The position numbers were made by a program, and so were the translations under genes. Positions 36,391 through 47,929 of a DNA stretch of 64,000 nt are shown here, in pieces (the first letter of the stretch is position 1; each line of letters starts with the position of its first letter). The notes below the pieces were generated by a model. It saw only the letters and a program-made list of their open reading frames with translations. It was not told where the DNA came from and searched no databases. The DNA comes from Sphagnum compactum (taxonomy: Eukaryota; Bryophyta; Sphagnopsida; Sphagnales). Where the stretch lies: positions 8,670,213 through 8,734,212 of the forward strand of contig OZ234493.1 in the NCBI GenBank assembly GCA_965153455.1. Reading direction: 5' to 3'.

Positions 36391-39300
36391 AATCAAACTT
36401 TGATGGTCCAATGTAATTACTCCATAATTTGCAAAACTTGAAAAAAAAACTTGAAGTCAAAATTGTTTTTTTAATGTCAATCAACATAAAATGATGTAAG
36501 TTTTTAGTAATCGGGTAGATGCATGGTACAATGTAGACAATTTTAAGGAAAATCGAGACTACATATAGTATAAAAAGTAGCAACATGTAAGATTTCACTT
36601 GCTTTGAAATTTTTTAAAGATCACATGAAGTAAATTTGAGCTTCAAACATAAAATAAGTTATTAAACGCATCAATATGTAATTGGTTGGTAGTTGTATCA
36701 TTGTGTAAAAGTACACAGATAATTTTATAAACGTTGATTTAGAACCCTTATTTAACAAAAAAATTACCATTTTTTATTAATTTTGAAAATTCATTCTTGT
36801 TATGTAAAATGGTAAAAAAACACTTAGCCGATTTACATCTTCAATGGAAGAACATTTAAAAACTTGAAAAGATCACAATCTTCATCATTATTATAACATA
36901 ATGTACTAACAAATGTTTTAAAAACATCTTATATGAACTTTGCAACTTGAAAAGTTAAAAATTTTAATGATTTTTTTTTTCATGGTTGTCTTTTTACATG
37001 TGCAAAATTTCATGGATAAACTACCATTAAATCTAGTCCTTCATAGTCCTTTTTTTACAATTGCAGCATTGTGATAGGGCTGTTGCAATGTGAAAATGTA
37101 TTTTAATTAATAATTAATTTGTTCATATTTGCTTCAATTTCATGATAGAATGATGTACTGAGATGTAAATCATCATTAATTGAAAATTTTAGTTACAAAA
37201 TGTTTCCCAAACATCCACCATGATATATCACAGTTCCATATGTATTGAAAACTATCAAATTGTGACCGTTTTTTGTCTACATCGTAACATGCATTCACCC
37301 AATCTCACAACTAAAACAATTACTTTAATGCTTGGCTAGATTATGAGACACTTGCAAAGGAAAAAAAATACTACATTTGTTCATACTTTGTCATGGGTCT
37401 ACCTTGAAACAATAAATAGAAAATGAATGCAAATTGAACTCAACATTTCAACACCTATAACCACATGTTGGACCACATGATCCCTACCTTTGGACATATC
37501 CAAGTGCGGATCGATCACATGCTAATTCATTTTCGAAATTTAGTATCCCCATATTACTACCAAACATGTGATTGATTTCCTTTGGCCAACATGCTTCAAC
37601 AAGGAATCTAATTTGGGCACTAGAAGTTTATTGTGTGTTTCAATCTTGTTGTAAACTGTACATTTCACCTAATGCACCTTCTCATCAACACCTATTGTAA
37701 ACTTTGCCCATGCATCTTGGAAGCGACAATTCATTTCACACATTTTCTTATGATTCATACTATTTCTAGGTTAACTTCTACTTGTGCTAGATCAAGAATC
37801 ACACAATTAATATCAACCTTAAGGCTTTGGTTGGAACTTTGAGGCTTTGGTGACTTAAAGAGTCAAGGCCATCGACACACACTGAAACACACATGAAACT
37901 TGAAACTCACACACAATGTTGATACCAACCATTGATGACAACTTGCAAATGCATAAAGAGGTAGCATGCTTACTTGAACAATGAACTTAAGCAACTTGAA
38001 TGTTGAGCGAGATCAATTATTTGATTGGATCTAAAAAGAGATGTTGCAACTTGTAGATCCAAATCTTTGCAAATCATGTACTTTTGACTTGAGGTAGATT
38101 GGATTCAAGAATTGAGCCTAGACTCCAACCTACAAATTCCAAAATGCAATAGCATAAGTATTAAATACATTCATTGACTACATTGTGCAAGCTTGAAGCT
38201 TCATATTCATAACTTCCATTCACAAATTAGCAACAATGCAACTTGAGATGTCAACAAAAACTTGATGTTCAAACAAAAAAACGATCACAAATTAAACACA
38301 TTGCACACAAACCATGCAACCCCATTATGCCATAATCCAAATCTTGTGAAGGACAAGTTAGGAGTGCATTATGCCATCATCCATAGTGCTTGCAAGTTGT
38401 AGTTCACTAGCAGTTGTTCCTCCTCAACCTTCATGAAAGTTGTTGGCAATGGCTTGCAAAGGTACGTAGGAGATGGCAAATTCAGCCATGGTGATCAACA
38501 AAAAGAAAGGTGACACAACCTTAGACTAGGTTGAGGATTTGGCAAAAGCAACAAACCCGAACCTAGTTGCTTGTTGTTATTGTTAATGGTCTAAGAAACA
38601 AGGTTATTTTTGCGTCTCTTTACATTGTGCAAATCAGGTTCAAGTTTCTCCGAAGTTGCCAAGTTTTTCAACCAATTTGGAAAGTTGTCCCATGTTTGGG
38701 CCCTGGTTTGACCCTCTGAACCCTGTTTCATTCCCAATTTGAGTGTATTGGTACAAAGTGAGTGAAATTGGGTATTGTTTCATGAAACTGGGTATCAGTT
38801 TAAAAGGTTTGCAGGATCTTATTTTGACTTGAGCCTTCATTTAATGAAGAATATGAGAGGCAGTCAAGGCACAGGTAAGGCAAATCCAGAACAGGGGGTG
38901 GACCAATTTTAAGTGAGAAACCTAGTTTGGTCCCATGTTTCTTTATCCCTGTGTACTGTTTTCAACCTGACTTCTCGTTTTGGTCCCCTGTTTTGGCAAA
39001 ACTGGGGAGCTCAGTACCCCCAGTTCGGGGTACTTTACGAATAACTCAATTCTGTCCAAATGATTTACCTGAAAACAAGAAAAAAAAGTTTAATGTGACA
39101 ACAATTTGGGAAGGGAGACATCAGCTTGCAGATGGTGGGCAACCAATCTTGCAAGCACCTTTACTGATCATGAAGTGCAGTAACCTGGGGTTTGCATTTC
39201 CTCACATAATCTCCTATTTGGACTAGAGCATTCCAATGACACCCATGAGCAATCTTCCAAAAATTCAACCCTTGACTGTCATGAAGCCCCAATTTGGGCT

Positions 39301-39880
39301 TTGATCCAGCTCCCTTTTGCATTGACCACCCACCACCCATCCTACCCCCTCTCTACCTTAGTCAGTTCCTTACAAAGTGCAGTTGAAAGTTGTAAAACTA
39401 GGCACACCTTTGTTAAAGATAACTTAGCAACAACATCATGAATAATGTTTGACTAGGTGTTGCACCCCTCAAAACCATATATGGGCATCCCAACTAGTTC
39501 ATATAAAGAATTTGGACATTTCTTTCATTCACACCTTGTTTCACTTTCTTATTTCGCATTTGCTATTATCCACTGTGTTTATCCAAATTCTGTACAAGCA
39601 AATTATGCCCTAGGCTTATAGATGCAACAAAAGGCTATGGCAAATGGTTTCAAATCAATCACACACCTCTTTCCTTCAGTAATGTCTACTTGATCAAGTG
39701 CAGCTGGAATTCTCAATACTGAGATCTCTCTTATCTTTGCTTATTTGTAGGCCAGCCTCCACACAAAGGGAACTAGATCCTGCTAACATTACTGGATGAA
39801 GTTTTAGTTGAAACCAATTTGTTGGGTTATGTATATGTTATGGTCCACCTGGTTGAGACTAACCTGACTAAATCTCTGGC
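36391..39880. other. Intergenic DNA; no gene seen
   Basis: The first 2 kb is AT-rich. From 38600 to 39800 base composition is more balanced, and there are 'gtttcatg', 'cccaatttg' and 'actggg' words suggestive of retroelement debris. I could not recognise a polyprotein, LTR pair or primer-binding site. Confidence 0.45.
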
Positions 39881-39892
39881 TTGACTGAAAAC

Positions 39893-40290
39893 AAACATAT
39901 CTTGCAAAGTTCAGGAGGATTGAAAAACACCCACCCACATATCTTGCAAGTTTTGGGAGGATTGAAAAACACCCACCTGCATATCTTGCAAGTTTCGGGG
40001 ATATCGAAAAACACCCAAAGCATATCTTGTAAGTTTTGTGGGGGATTGAAAAACACCCACCTGCATGCATATCTTGCAAGTTCTGGGGGGATTGTAAAAC
40101 ACCCACCTACATATCTTGCAAGTTTTGGGGGATTGAAAGACACCCACCCACATTTGTTGCAAGGTAGGGGGGAGTTGAAAGCACCCACTCTCATGTGTTG
40201 CGAGGTTTGGAGGAATGGAAACACCCACCTGCATATCTTGCAAGTTGTAGGGATTGGGAAAACACCACCCACGGATCTTGCAGGAATTGG
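39893..40290. repeat. ~42-bp minisatellite, about ten copies
   Basis: Copies are marked by 'catatcttgcaagtt' or close variants near 39896, 39939, 39981, 40020, 40069, 40111, 40152, 40193, 40234 and 40272. Each is followed by 'ggggattgaaaaacacccac'. Because the period is close to a multiple of three and stop-poor, long frames run through it on both strands (for example repeated NLQDM and VGVF on the minus strand). I treat these as by-products of the repeat. Confidence 0.9.
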
Positions 40291-40299
40291 GATTGAAAC

Positions 40300-40776
40300 A
40301 AGTTATCTGTATGATAACAGTTTGTTGCCCAAGGTCACTGAGTAGTACATAGCACTTGGTCAGTTGTCTTGAGAATGGTGAATTTTTTTGATGTGGTTTC
40401 CAAGAGGAGCTCATTCTTTCTTTGTGAATTCTCTTGAGAAGATGAAAAATGGGGGACAGAAAATACATACAGGAAAAATGTATGTGACATTGATTGATTG
40501 TGTGGGATATTCTGGACAAAGTGATGATCATCCCCATTCCCCTTGGCCCTAGTGAAAACCATCAAAGATCCAGGGGATGATAACCGGTGTTAACAAGGAC
40601 ATTGCAAAGGTGTCAACAAACAATGAGCAACCCGCAAGCTCTATTTATGAAACTCTTATTCAAGAATGCTGAAGTGATCTCATCACTCTGAGCTCTTCCT
40701 TCTTTGCTCCTTCTCCCCTTCTCCCCTTCTCTTCGCTTTCTCTTGCGACACAACTTTTCTCACTCTCCTGCCTCTA
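40300..40776. other. Upstream flank of the NPF gene
   Basis: A pyrimidine-rich stretch at about 40695-40750 ('ctccttctccccttctcccc') is typical of plant core promoters or 5' UTRs. It leads directly to an ATG followed by a splice-donor-like GTATGT at 40777-40785. No TATA box is convincing. Confidence 0.4.
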
Positions 40777-41605
40777 ATGGTATGTAACCTGGCATCCCTC
40801 TTTTTTCCACCCATCTCCTTTTATTCTCTCTAGATCATAGTTCCTTAGCTAGATCATGTATGAGAAGAGTTTCTCCAAGAACTTACTGTCATTGTGGGCC
40901 CCAAAAAAGGAAAAGAAAAGAAAAAACAGAAACAGCAAACAACGACCGCCAGAAAACTGAAGAAAGACATGAATTTTTTTTTCAGATGGATTGCAGAAGA
41001 TAAATTTCAGACATTCTAGTAAGATGGAGGATTCTTGCAATTTTCTGCTGGAGACTTGAGAGTTGTTGTTGGTGGAAGAAACTTGCAAGCAAGCAGTTTC
41101 TCCAAGAGAATCAATGATGATGATGATTTAAGAATCATTTTCCTTCTTCTTCTGCAACTTGCAGTCTTGATGTTGTTGTTGTTGTAGTAGTGGGGTTGTC
41201 TGTCTGTCTTTCTTTGTTGGAAGAAACTATTTTGTGTTGGGTTTTGTTTTGGGAGAATCCAAACAGCAGGTTCACTTCATGGAGAAAGAAAAGATCAATC
41301 AGTTCATGGTTTCATGAAGAACCCAAGAAGTTGTTCAATCTAATAGACCTTGGAAGTTTGCTTGCTTGCTTGTTGTGAGGAATCATGAGACTTTGTTGCT
41401 GGTGGCATGGGAATTGCAGGCTAGCAGCAGGCAGACACAGCAACAACAGCAGCTTGTGGAGTCTGAGAGCAACAAGAAAGTGGTTCCAATATCCAAGGAG
41501 TACTATGAGAGTAGCAGCAATGAAGCTGCTGATGATGAGCATCATGATCATCATGTGCGGCACAGTGGTAGAAGAACAAGAACAAGAACTCCAACTCTGG
41601 AGACT
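40777..41605 (+). other. Possible extra first exon and N-terminal extension of the NPF gene
   Basis: The NPF frame is open upstream of the chosen ATG at 41606 but has no other ATG. An ATG at 40777-40779 is followed directly by GTATGT. An acceptor (gaattgcag) ends at 41419, and joining the two gives MASSRQTQQQQQ in frame with the rest. This would add 63 residues rich in Gln, Ser, His and Arg. The alternative is that 41606 is the true start and this stretch is 5' UTR. The sequence alone does not decide. Confidence 0.35.
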
Positions 41606-44377
41606 ATGGTCAGTCTAGCCAAGGATGGCACTGTTGATTGCAGTGGCAAGCCGATTGACAAAAGAACCTCCGGCCGACTCAGAGCCAATTTCTTCATCAT
41701 TGGTAATAAGAGAAAACAATCTACCATTGCTTAGCTTGCTTAGCTTGCAGCTTCTTCTTGGCACAATTCTTTGAAGGAGATCAGGACTAGCTAGTGCACC
41801 TGCAAGTCTTGAATCACGGTTCTGCCCAGAGTTCTGAATCCAGTCAGTCTCAGCAGCAACTTCACAATGGGTTTTGTGTCCAGGAAGAACCAACCACAGG
41901 AGCTCATTCCCGGGATGAAGCAAATCTGCTTTTTTTGGTAATGGGTTGTGGTTGATGGATGGGTTGGTGGGTGATAAATGTTCAGGAATTGAGATTGGTG
42001 AGAGATTGGCATTCTATGGCATGTCCGCCAACTTGGTGACGTACCTGACACATGTGTTGCATGAGGGCACGGCAGTGTCAGCCAAAAATGTAAACAATTG
42101 GATTGGCACCACCTTCCTGGCACCACTTTTGGGTGCTTTTCTCGCAGATGCTTACTGGGGTCGCTTCTGGACCATCTTTATCTTCTCCACTGTCTACTTG
42201 GTGGTAAGAAATGCAGCTAGCAGCATTGGCATTATGTTAGAAAGGTTTTGAAGAGTATACATTGAAAGTGGGCTTATATTCTCCATTTGAAGATCTGAAG
42301 TTCAAATTAGGACATAATTGCATCATGCTTGCTAAGGCCTTGAAGAGTACTATTGCAATGAGTTTATATTCTCCATTTGAAGATCTGAAGCACAAATTAG
42401 CACAAAATTATATCATTCTTGCTGAGGTCTTGAAGAGTAAATATTAAAAGTTGACTTGTGTTCTTCATTTGAAAATCTGAAGTTCAAATTAGCACAAAAT
42501 TGCATCATTCTTGCTGCTGTTTGTTCTTCAGGTTCTGGACTCATGTTTTGTGGATTTGTGTAGGGACTGATCATGTTGACGCTGTCAGTAACAATGGCCG
42601 TGTTTAAGCCACCAGAGTGCGACCTCGGTGCCGGCAGCAAAAGCTCCACAGCTGCTGCTGCAGTTGGGTGTCCATCGGCGACGGCGGGTCAAGTGGGTTT
42701 CTTCTATTTCTCGCTCTACCTCATTTCCATAGGCGCGGGGAGCATGAAACCGTGTGTGGCGGCGTTTGGTGCGGACCAGTTCGATGAGGAAGACGCGCGC
42801 GAGAACGGCATGAAGAAATCCTTCTTCAACTGGTGGGTGTTCGGCATCAGCATCGGCGGTCTATTGTCCGCCACAGTGTTCGTCTACATCCAGGACTACG
42901 TGGGTTGGGGTTGGGGATTCGGGGTTCCCACTGTCTTGATGGCTGTGTTCCTGTGTGCTTTTGTTTCCGGCTCCGGATTCTACAGACACAAGCGACCCAT
43001 GGGAAGTCCGCTCTCACGCATCGCGCAAGTCTTCGTTGCTTCTGTTTGCAAGTGGCGTCTTGAGGTCCCCGCTGATTCTCAGTTGCTGTTCGAGATTCGC
43101 GACAAGGAATCGGTGGTCCCCGGGAGTCGACGGATCCCCCATTCCAACTCCTTTCGGTAATGCATACATACACCCCAACCCACCTTCCCTTTCTGCAACT
43201 ACTGAAGCTTGTGGGTGGCGGGGTCGATGATTCTTGTGACGAGATCTTCTTCTTTTGGGTTTTGCAGCTTTCTTGACAAAGCAGCAATCCTGGGGCCCCT
43301 ACAGCAGCAGCCGGAGGAGGAGGACGCTAGAGCTGCAGCTGGTGCTGCAACAACTTGTAAAGAGATCATCATCAGCAGCAGCCCGTGGAGATTGTCCACC
43401 GTAACGCAAGTTGAGGAAGTGAAGCTAGTGCTCCGACTGATGCCGATTTGGGTAGCAGCATTGCTGTTCGCCACTCTACCAGCACAGATCTCCACCTTCT
43501 ACACGCGTCAAGGGACGACTCTAGACATCAACTTAGGACCCAACTTCCAGATCCCTGCTGCTTCGCTGCAGAGCTTAATACCCATCACCATCGTCACCTT
43601 GATCCCCTTATACGACCGTGTCTTCGTTCCAGTTGTCCGCCACTTCACGGGTAATGTCCGCGGCATTACAATGCTCCAGCGGATTGGCATCGGCATCGGC
43701 ATCTCTATCCTTTCCATGGTAGCTGCTGCTATCACGGAAATCAAGAGAGTCAAGGTATGATTTCCTCTCCTCCAATTTTGCATGCATCAAGAGGAATTGG
43801 GCCAGATTTTCTTTCTTTTGCAAGCTTGCTTGTGGGTTCATCTGGTTTAGGGTTTTAGGTTTCTTAGCTAGATTCTAATTCCATATGATCATCGGAGGTG
43901 GGTGAATATCTGTCTGCATTGATGCTGGTGCTGCTGTGGCTGCAGGTGGCAAAAGAACATGGATTACTAGATCAACCCAACTCGACAATACCCATGAGTG
44001 TGTTCGTGCTCCTCCCACAGTACGTTCTTCTGGGCACCGCCGAGGTTTTCACCAGTATCGGAGCACTGGAGTTTTTCTACGATCAAGCTCCAGACAGCAT
44101 GCGCAGTTTGGGTACAGCGCTGTTCCTGAGCACCATCGGAGTCGGCAACTTCCTCAGCAGCTTACTCCTCACCGCCATCGTGAAAGTGACAAGACTGGGT
44201 GGTGGCGATCATCATCCTCCACATCAGAGTGGCTGGATCGTCGACAACCTCAACAAATGCCGTCTTGACTATTTCTACTGGCTACTAGCAGGTCTCAGTG
44301 GGTTGAATCTCTGCTTCTTCATGGCTCTGGCTCACTGGTACAGCTACAAGAAGATCAACAAAACCACCGACTTTTAG
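41606..44377 (+). CDS. NRT1/PTR family (NPF) transporter, five exons
   Basis: NPF proteins are proton-coupled membrane transporters of nitrate, peptides or hormones. Exons: 41606-41702, 41986-42203, 42564-43156, 43268-43754, 43946-44377; they join in frame to about 608 residues, the usual family length. Seen motifs are DGTVDCSGKPIDK near the N-terminus, FFIIG/IEIGERLAFYG (the ExxER proton-coupling motif is EIGER, split by intron 1), NNWIGTTFLAPLLGAFLADA, YWGRFWTI and FYFSLYLISIGAGSMKPCVA, then FGADQFDEED, FFNWWVFGISIGG, FRFLDKAAI, MPIWVAALLFATLPAQISTF and GTAEVFTSIGALEFFYDQAP. The end is LDYFYWLLAGLSGLNLC and KKINKTTDF. Hydrophobic helices alternate as in MFS carriers. Substrate and subfamily cannot be read from sequence; NPF5 or NPF8 seem closest to me. 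The frame is open upstream of 41606, so a longer N-terminus is possible. Confidence 0.92.
42248..42520 (+). repeat. ~91-bp tandem repeat in NPF intron 2, three copies
   Basis: Copies start at 'ttgaagagta' at 42248, 42340 and 42430. Each contains 'tatattctccatttgaagat' or a variant, 'ctgaag.tcaaattag', and 'tgcatcattcttgct'. They fill most of intron 2, between the donor at 42203 and the acceptor at 42563. An open frame through two of the copies is incidental. Confidence 0.9.
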
Positions 44378-44480
44378 CTCCCTCCATTGCTATTCCTCAC
44401 CACCACCACCACCACCACCACCACAACTATATTCTTGTGAAGCACCTCCCTCAATTCACATCTTCATTTCATGACCAACC
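44378..44480 (+). other. NPF 3' UTR with (CAC)n microsatellite
   Basis: The stop TAG at 44375-44377 is followed by a trinucleotide (CAC) run at about 44398-44423. No polyadenylation signal is clearly placed. Confidence 0.6.
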
Positions 44481-44689
44481 CCCAAATCTTTGCGACATGA
44501 TCAAACCCTAAATGCAACAGAAGCGGCAGATGCGACAAAAGCATTGACCAAACACTTGCGCAAGAACCCTAACAACTTCCAAGTAACACAAAATCCCCAG
44601 GCTGATCAATCCCTTTTGAGAATTCCAGTTTTGCGTTACAATCGTGCACATGATGAAGAAGCAGCAGCTGCTGTAGTCGTGAATTCGGA

Positions 44690-44945
44690 GTTCTGCAAAG
44701 AACAAGAGTTTTTGAGTTTTCCGAGTTTTTGTGCAGAAAATTCCAGACTTACGAAGTTTCGAGAGTTTCAGGACTTTTTGCACATCACAGTTTCGGAGTT
44801 TGTTCGGAGTTTTTGCAGACCAGAGTTTCAAAGTTTCGAAGTTTTCGAGACTTTTTGCAGACCGAAGTTCCCAAGTTGCCGAGTTCTCCAGATTTTTGCA
44901 AACCAGAGTTTCTCGAGTTTTTGCAAACACAGTTTTTTGTACAGA
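44690..44945. repeat. Degenerate minisatellite ('gagtttttgcagacc')
   Basis: The words 'gagtttttgcagaccagagt', 'gactttttgcagaccgaagt', 'gatttttgcaaaccagagt' and 'gagtttttgcaaacacag' recur about every 45 bp, mixed with 'cgaagtttcgag' and 'ccaagttgccgag' words. A 173-residue frame runs through it with F-x-S-F-x repeats. This is best read as a repeat by-product, not a protein. Confidence 0.7.
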
Positions 44946-45684
44946 CAGAAAGGGTTATATCATCCATTGGAAGATGTAAGAGTGACACTCATCCCTAGGG
45001 AGTTGATGTAGCCAGATCTGGCTATATAAATCAAATATGAAATATAAAAAAAGAGTTCCTTTTTAAATTTTTGGTTACATGTTGAAAATGAAACATAAAA
45101 ATAAATCGCCCAGAGATTTTTCAAATAGAAAAATGTTTTTCTCTATTTTTTTTTTCTCACCTCTGGCGATTGAAACCTTAAAAAAAGCACTTCATTTCTT
45201 TTTCGAAAATTATTTCACTTTTTGGTGAAATTTCGCCAGTTTAAAAAAAAAAAAAGGATTCATAAATTGTGGATCTTTGCATCATAACTGAAATTCTGAA
45301 TTCAGTTATTCCCGTACACACCACCTACCTACTCAAACCCACAAAAGATTGATGAGTGATCTTCACATGATTCAAGTAAAAGTGCAGCTGCACTCATATC
45401 CCTTAGCTATATATATAACTGGCTATAAAGCCGGATATGAAGGAAACAACTGTAATCATGCTTCACACTCAAAACCAACCAAATATATTTGATAATTTTG
45501 TCTTTTTTTGCTGCCCCCCCCCCCCACTCACTTTTGGGGGACTTCCAAGTGTCCGAAGGTCACGGGTACCCACTAGTTTAACCATATTATTCATGTTCGT
45601 GTTTATTGCTTCCCAATTCTCACTCAGAAAAATCAGACAGCATAAGACTAGAGACTATTTAAATACAATATTGCACTTGGGAAG
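44946..45684. other. Intergenic DNA; no gene seen
   Basis: AT-rich text with poly-A and poly-T patches at 45040-45260 and a run of about 12 C at 45514-45525. No coding or RNA feature is visible. Confidence 0.5.
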
Positions 45685-46099
45685 TCATTGTTACCTCAAG
45701 AAACACCACTTGGCACTCACTCTAATAAACACAACTTATCACATATCTTACTGCCCTATTTGGCTCGCTTTAGACGAGGGTCCAGGGTCCAATTTCCTTG
45801 GAACCAACTTGGACTAATTTGAAGCAAATTGGGTCCTGAGTCCGAGTGTGTACCTTGGTCCCTAGCCTGATTCTTGGTTCTCCAAATCAGGAGCTCTCTC
45901 CTTTTAGCACTGTTTTTGGTCTGAACCAATTGACTTTCCCTCCAAAACAGGTGCCATGTAGGTTTAGCCTCAATTTGCCACTTTTGGGTCTTGGACTCTC
46001 GTCTAAAGGCCTTGGGACCAATTTAAAGCTTTCGACCAATAAAATTGCTTGAATTCATTGGTCCCTGGAGCTTGGACCCTCGTCTAAAGTCGCCCTAAG
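45685..46099 (+). repeat. Dispersed repeat R1, copy 2
   Basis: This is the second copy of the block at 12278-12696, in the same orientation and with the same ends ('cattgttacctcaagaaaca' and 'ctaaagtcgccctaag'). The copies differ by scattered substitutions and small indels, with some extra text in copy 1 around 12340-12360. Sharp, shared ends suggest that this is a complete small element, but no TIR or target duplication was found. Confidence 0.8.
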
Positions 46100-47400
46100 A
46101 GCAAATATGTTTTTGGGTGCCCAAAGATGCAGTGAATCCAACAAAGGTTTTTCTGAAAAATTTGGTGCAAAGCCACCATATTTTGAGGGGGAAAATAGAA
46201 ATTGCATATCAGCAAAATATAGTGGGGTTCTTAAAAACTGACTTTCCACAAGAGGACTTACCTCAAAAGTTGGAATAAGTGTGTAGGTGAACAACCCATG
46301 CTTGAACTTGTTCACTAAACCTATCATGAAAGCATAAACATATTTTTAGTGATTGATTTGATCCATAACAACCCATCACAACTTTGGATGCATTTCAAAC
46401 ATGATGAGTTTTCAAGGTTTTTCCAGTCTTGGGGATCGATCACCTATCATCCTCCTCACCAATCTTCAATTCACTATGCATGACCCGATCTCACAATCTG
46501 ATGACCACCACAAACTGAAAAAAGATCTTCACCGAATAATTATTCCAAAATTTCCTGTTTCATGTTCTTTGCACACTCACATCATTTCACAAATATGTTT
46601 GGAATGTGATCATGTTATCTCTCTGAGAGGAAAACACGAGGACCATGGAGGTGATCTTTGTTAAAGCCCCTGAACAGTAAAGCTTCCAGCCAGTCAAACT
46701 GCCAAGTCACTTAAGACTGGAATTGTCTTCAAAACCAAAAGTTCATGATTGACCCCAAAACCAAAGCTATCACTGTGAACAACTGCGAAGATTCCTGGTA
46801 CTCATACATGCTAGTAGCAAACATGAAGCGTGACTCCATGAATCTACTGAGGCTCAAAACTGTGAATATGAGAAAGTCATGGTGCTGAGGAAGTCTGGGC
46901 TCATTATGGCTTATATAAGCAAGAGATATGCAGTCTACAGAATGCGGAAATTGGCCCCCACTTTACCCCCCAAAACAGATTTTTCAATTAATTTTCCTAC
47001 CTCAAACAGCAGATTTAGTGCCAGGAAAAGGCCCCAAACGCAACAATTATATAACACTAACACACTCTATTAGTGTTATGTCTTGCTGCTTTAAGAACTG
47101 TAGAGTTGTTGCAATCAGGAAAGACATAACAATCATATTGATGTCTGCTTACTTTCCACAGGTACAAAGCCACCTATTTCTGTGCTGCTTCTACACTCAC
47201 ACTTAAAAGACCTCACATTGAAGGTCAAGGAAATACCCATTGCAGCAAAACTGACAGAAAAAGATGGCAAAATAACTGATTTATATGTTGGTTAGTGAGA
47301 GAGCCCGATGCAACAAAAACTGCATGTTGGGTTCCTGAAACGGTTCAAATGAAAATGAATGAATTTTGAATAAAAAAAATGATTTTTCCGAATTTTTTTG
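46100..47400. other. Intergenic DNA; no gene seen
   Basis: Short frames at 46401-46664 and 46879-47206 have no family resemblance. The base composition is mixed and I see no repeat in it that I could pair elsewhere. Confidence 0.45.
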
Positions 47401-47404
47401 CTTA

Positions 47405-47760
47405 TACGAGCCCATATTCTTGCTCTTCCATCAATTTCTAGTCTCAATCTCCCCCCCCAATCCGAAATAATAGTCCTTGTATATATAGGAATTCCGTTGT
47501 GATCTGATTCCGAGTTATAATAAATATCGAGACTTCGTAAAATTTGTTAGTGAAAAACCGAGCGGGGAAGGCACATGAATTAAAAGATTCATGTTCGGTT
47601 TGGGAAGAGATTTTGAATCTTCAAAAAAGCTAGATAAAAATCTACTTTCATTGAACAATTTATTAAATAATCGTAAACAGACCAGTTTGAGTACAATTCT
47701 TGATGCAGAAGAACGATATAAGGAAGCTACTTATAAGCTTGGACAAGAGAGATTTGATTG
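47405..47760 (+). pseudogene. atpF: Nuclear insertion of chloroplast atpF (intron end and exon 2 start)
   Basis: Plastid atpF encodes the b subunit of the ATP synthase and is split by a group II intron. From about 47655 the reading [14 protein letters not shown], then [15 protein letters not shown], is the start of atpF exon 2. Upstream, at about 47558-47615, a hairpin-like stretch (aaaccga ... acatgaat / attcatgttcggttt) followed by a purine-rich segment fits the 3' end of a group II intron. The match decays after the second 'GQERFD' word near 47757, where a stop follows. I read it as plastid DNA transferred to the nucleus. Text at 47760-47930 is of unknown origin. Confidence 0.7.
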
Positions 47761-47929
47761 ATAAATACGTAGAAGCTTGTCCGATGCCTGTATTAGAAGT
47801 ATTACCCCCCCCCCCATTGAAGACATTCGAGTATCTTACCTTGTTATTCAAAGGTAAGACATTATTTGAAATGGTTGAATCCCAACCTTCTCTTAACTAT
47901 GTTTGTGAATTCTATCCCAACTAGTGGGC

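Noticed and set aside
38600-39800. Possible LTR retrotransposon remnant
   Set aside because: No paired LTRs, primer-binding site or gag/pol motifs could be found.
39911-40537. 208-residue open frame on the minus strand
   Set aside because: Most of it is the 42-bp minisatellite; comparable frames are open on both strands and there is no family resemblance.
44490-45011. 173-residue open frame on the plus strand after the NPF gene
   Set aside because: It runs through a degenerate repeat, is rich in Phe/Ser/Arg repeats and lacks any recognisable domain.
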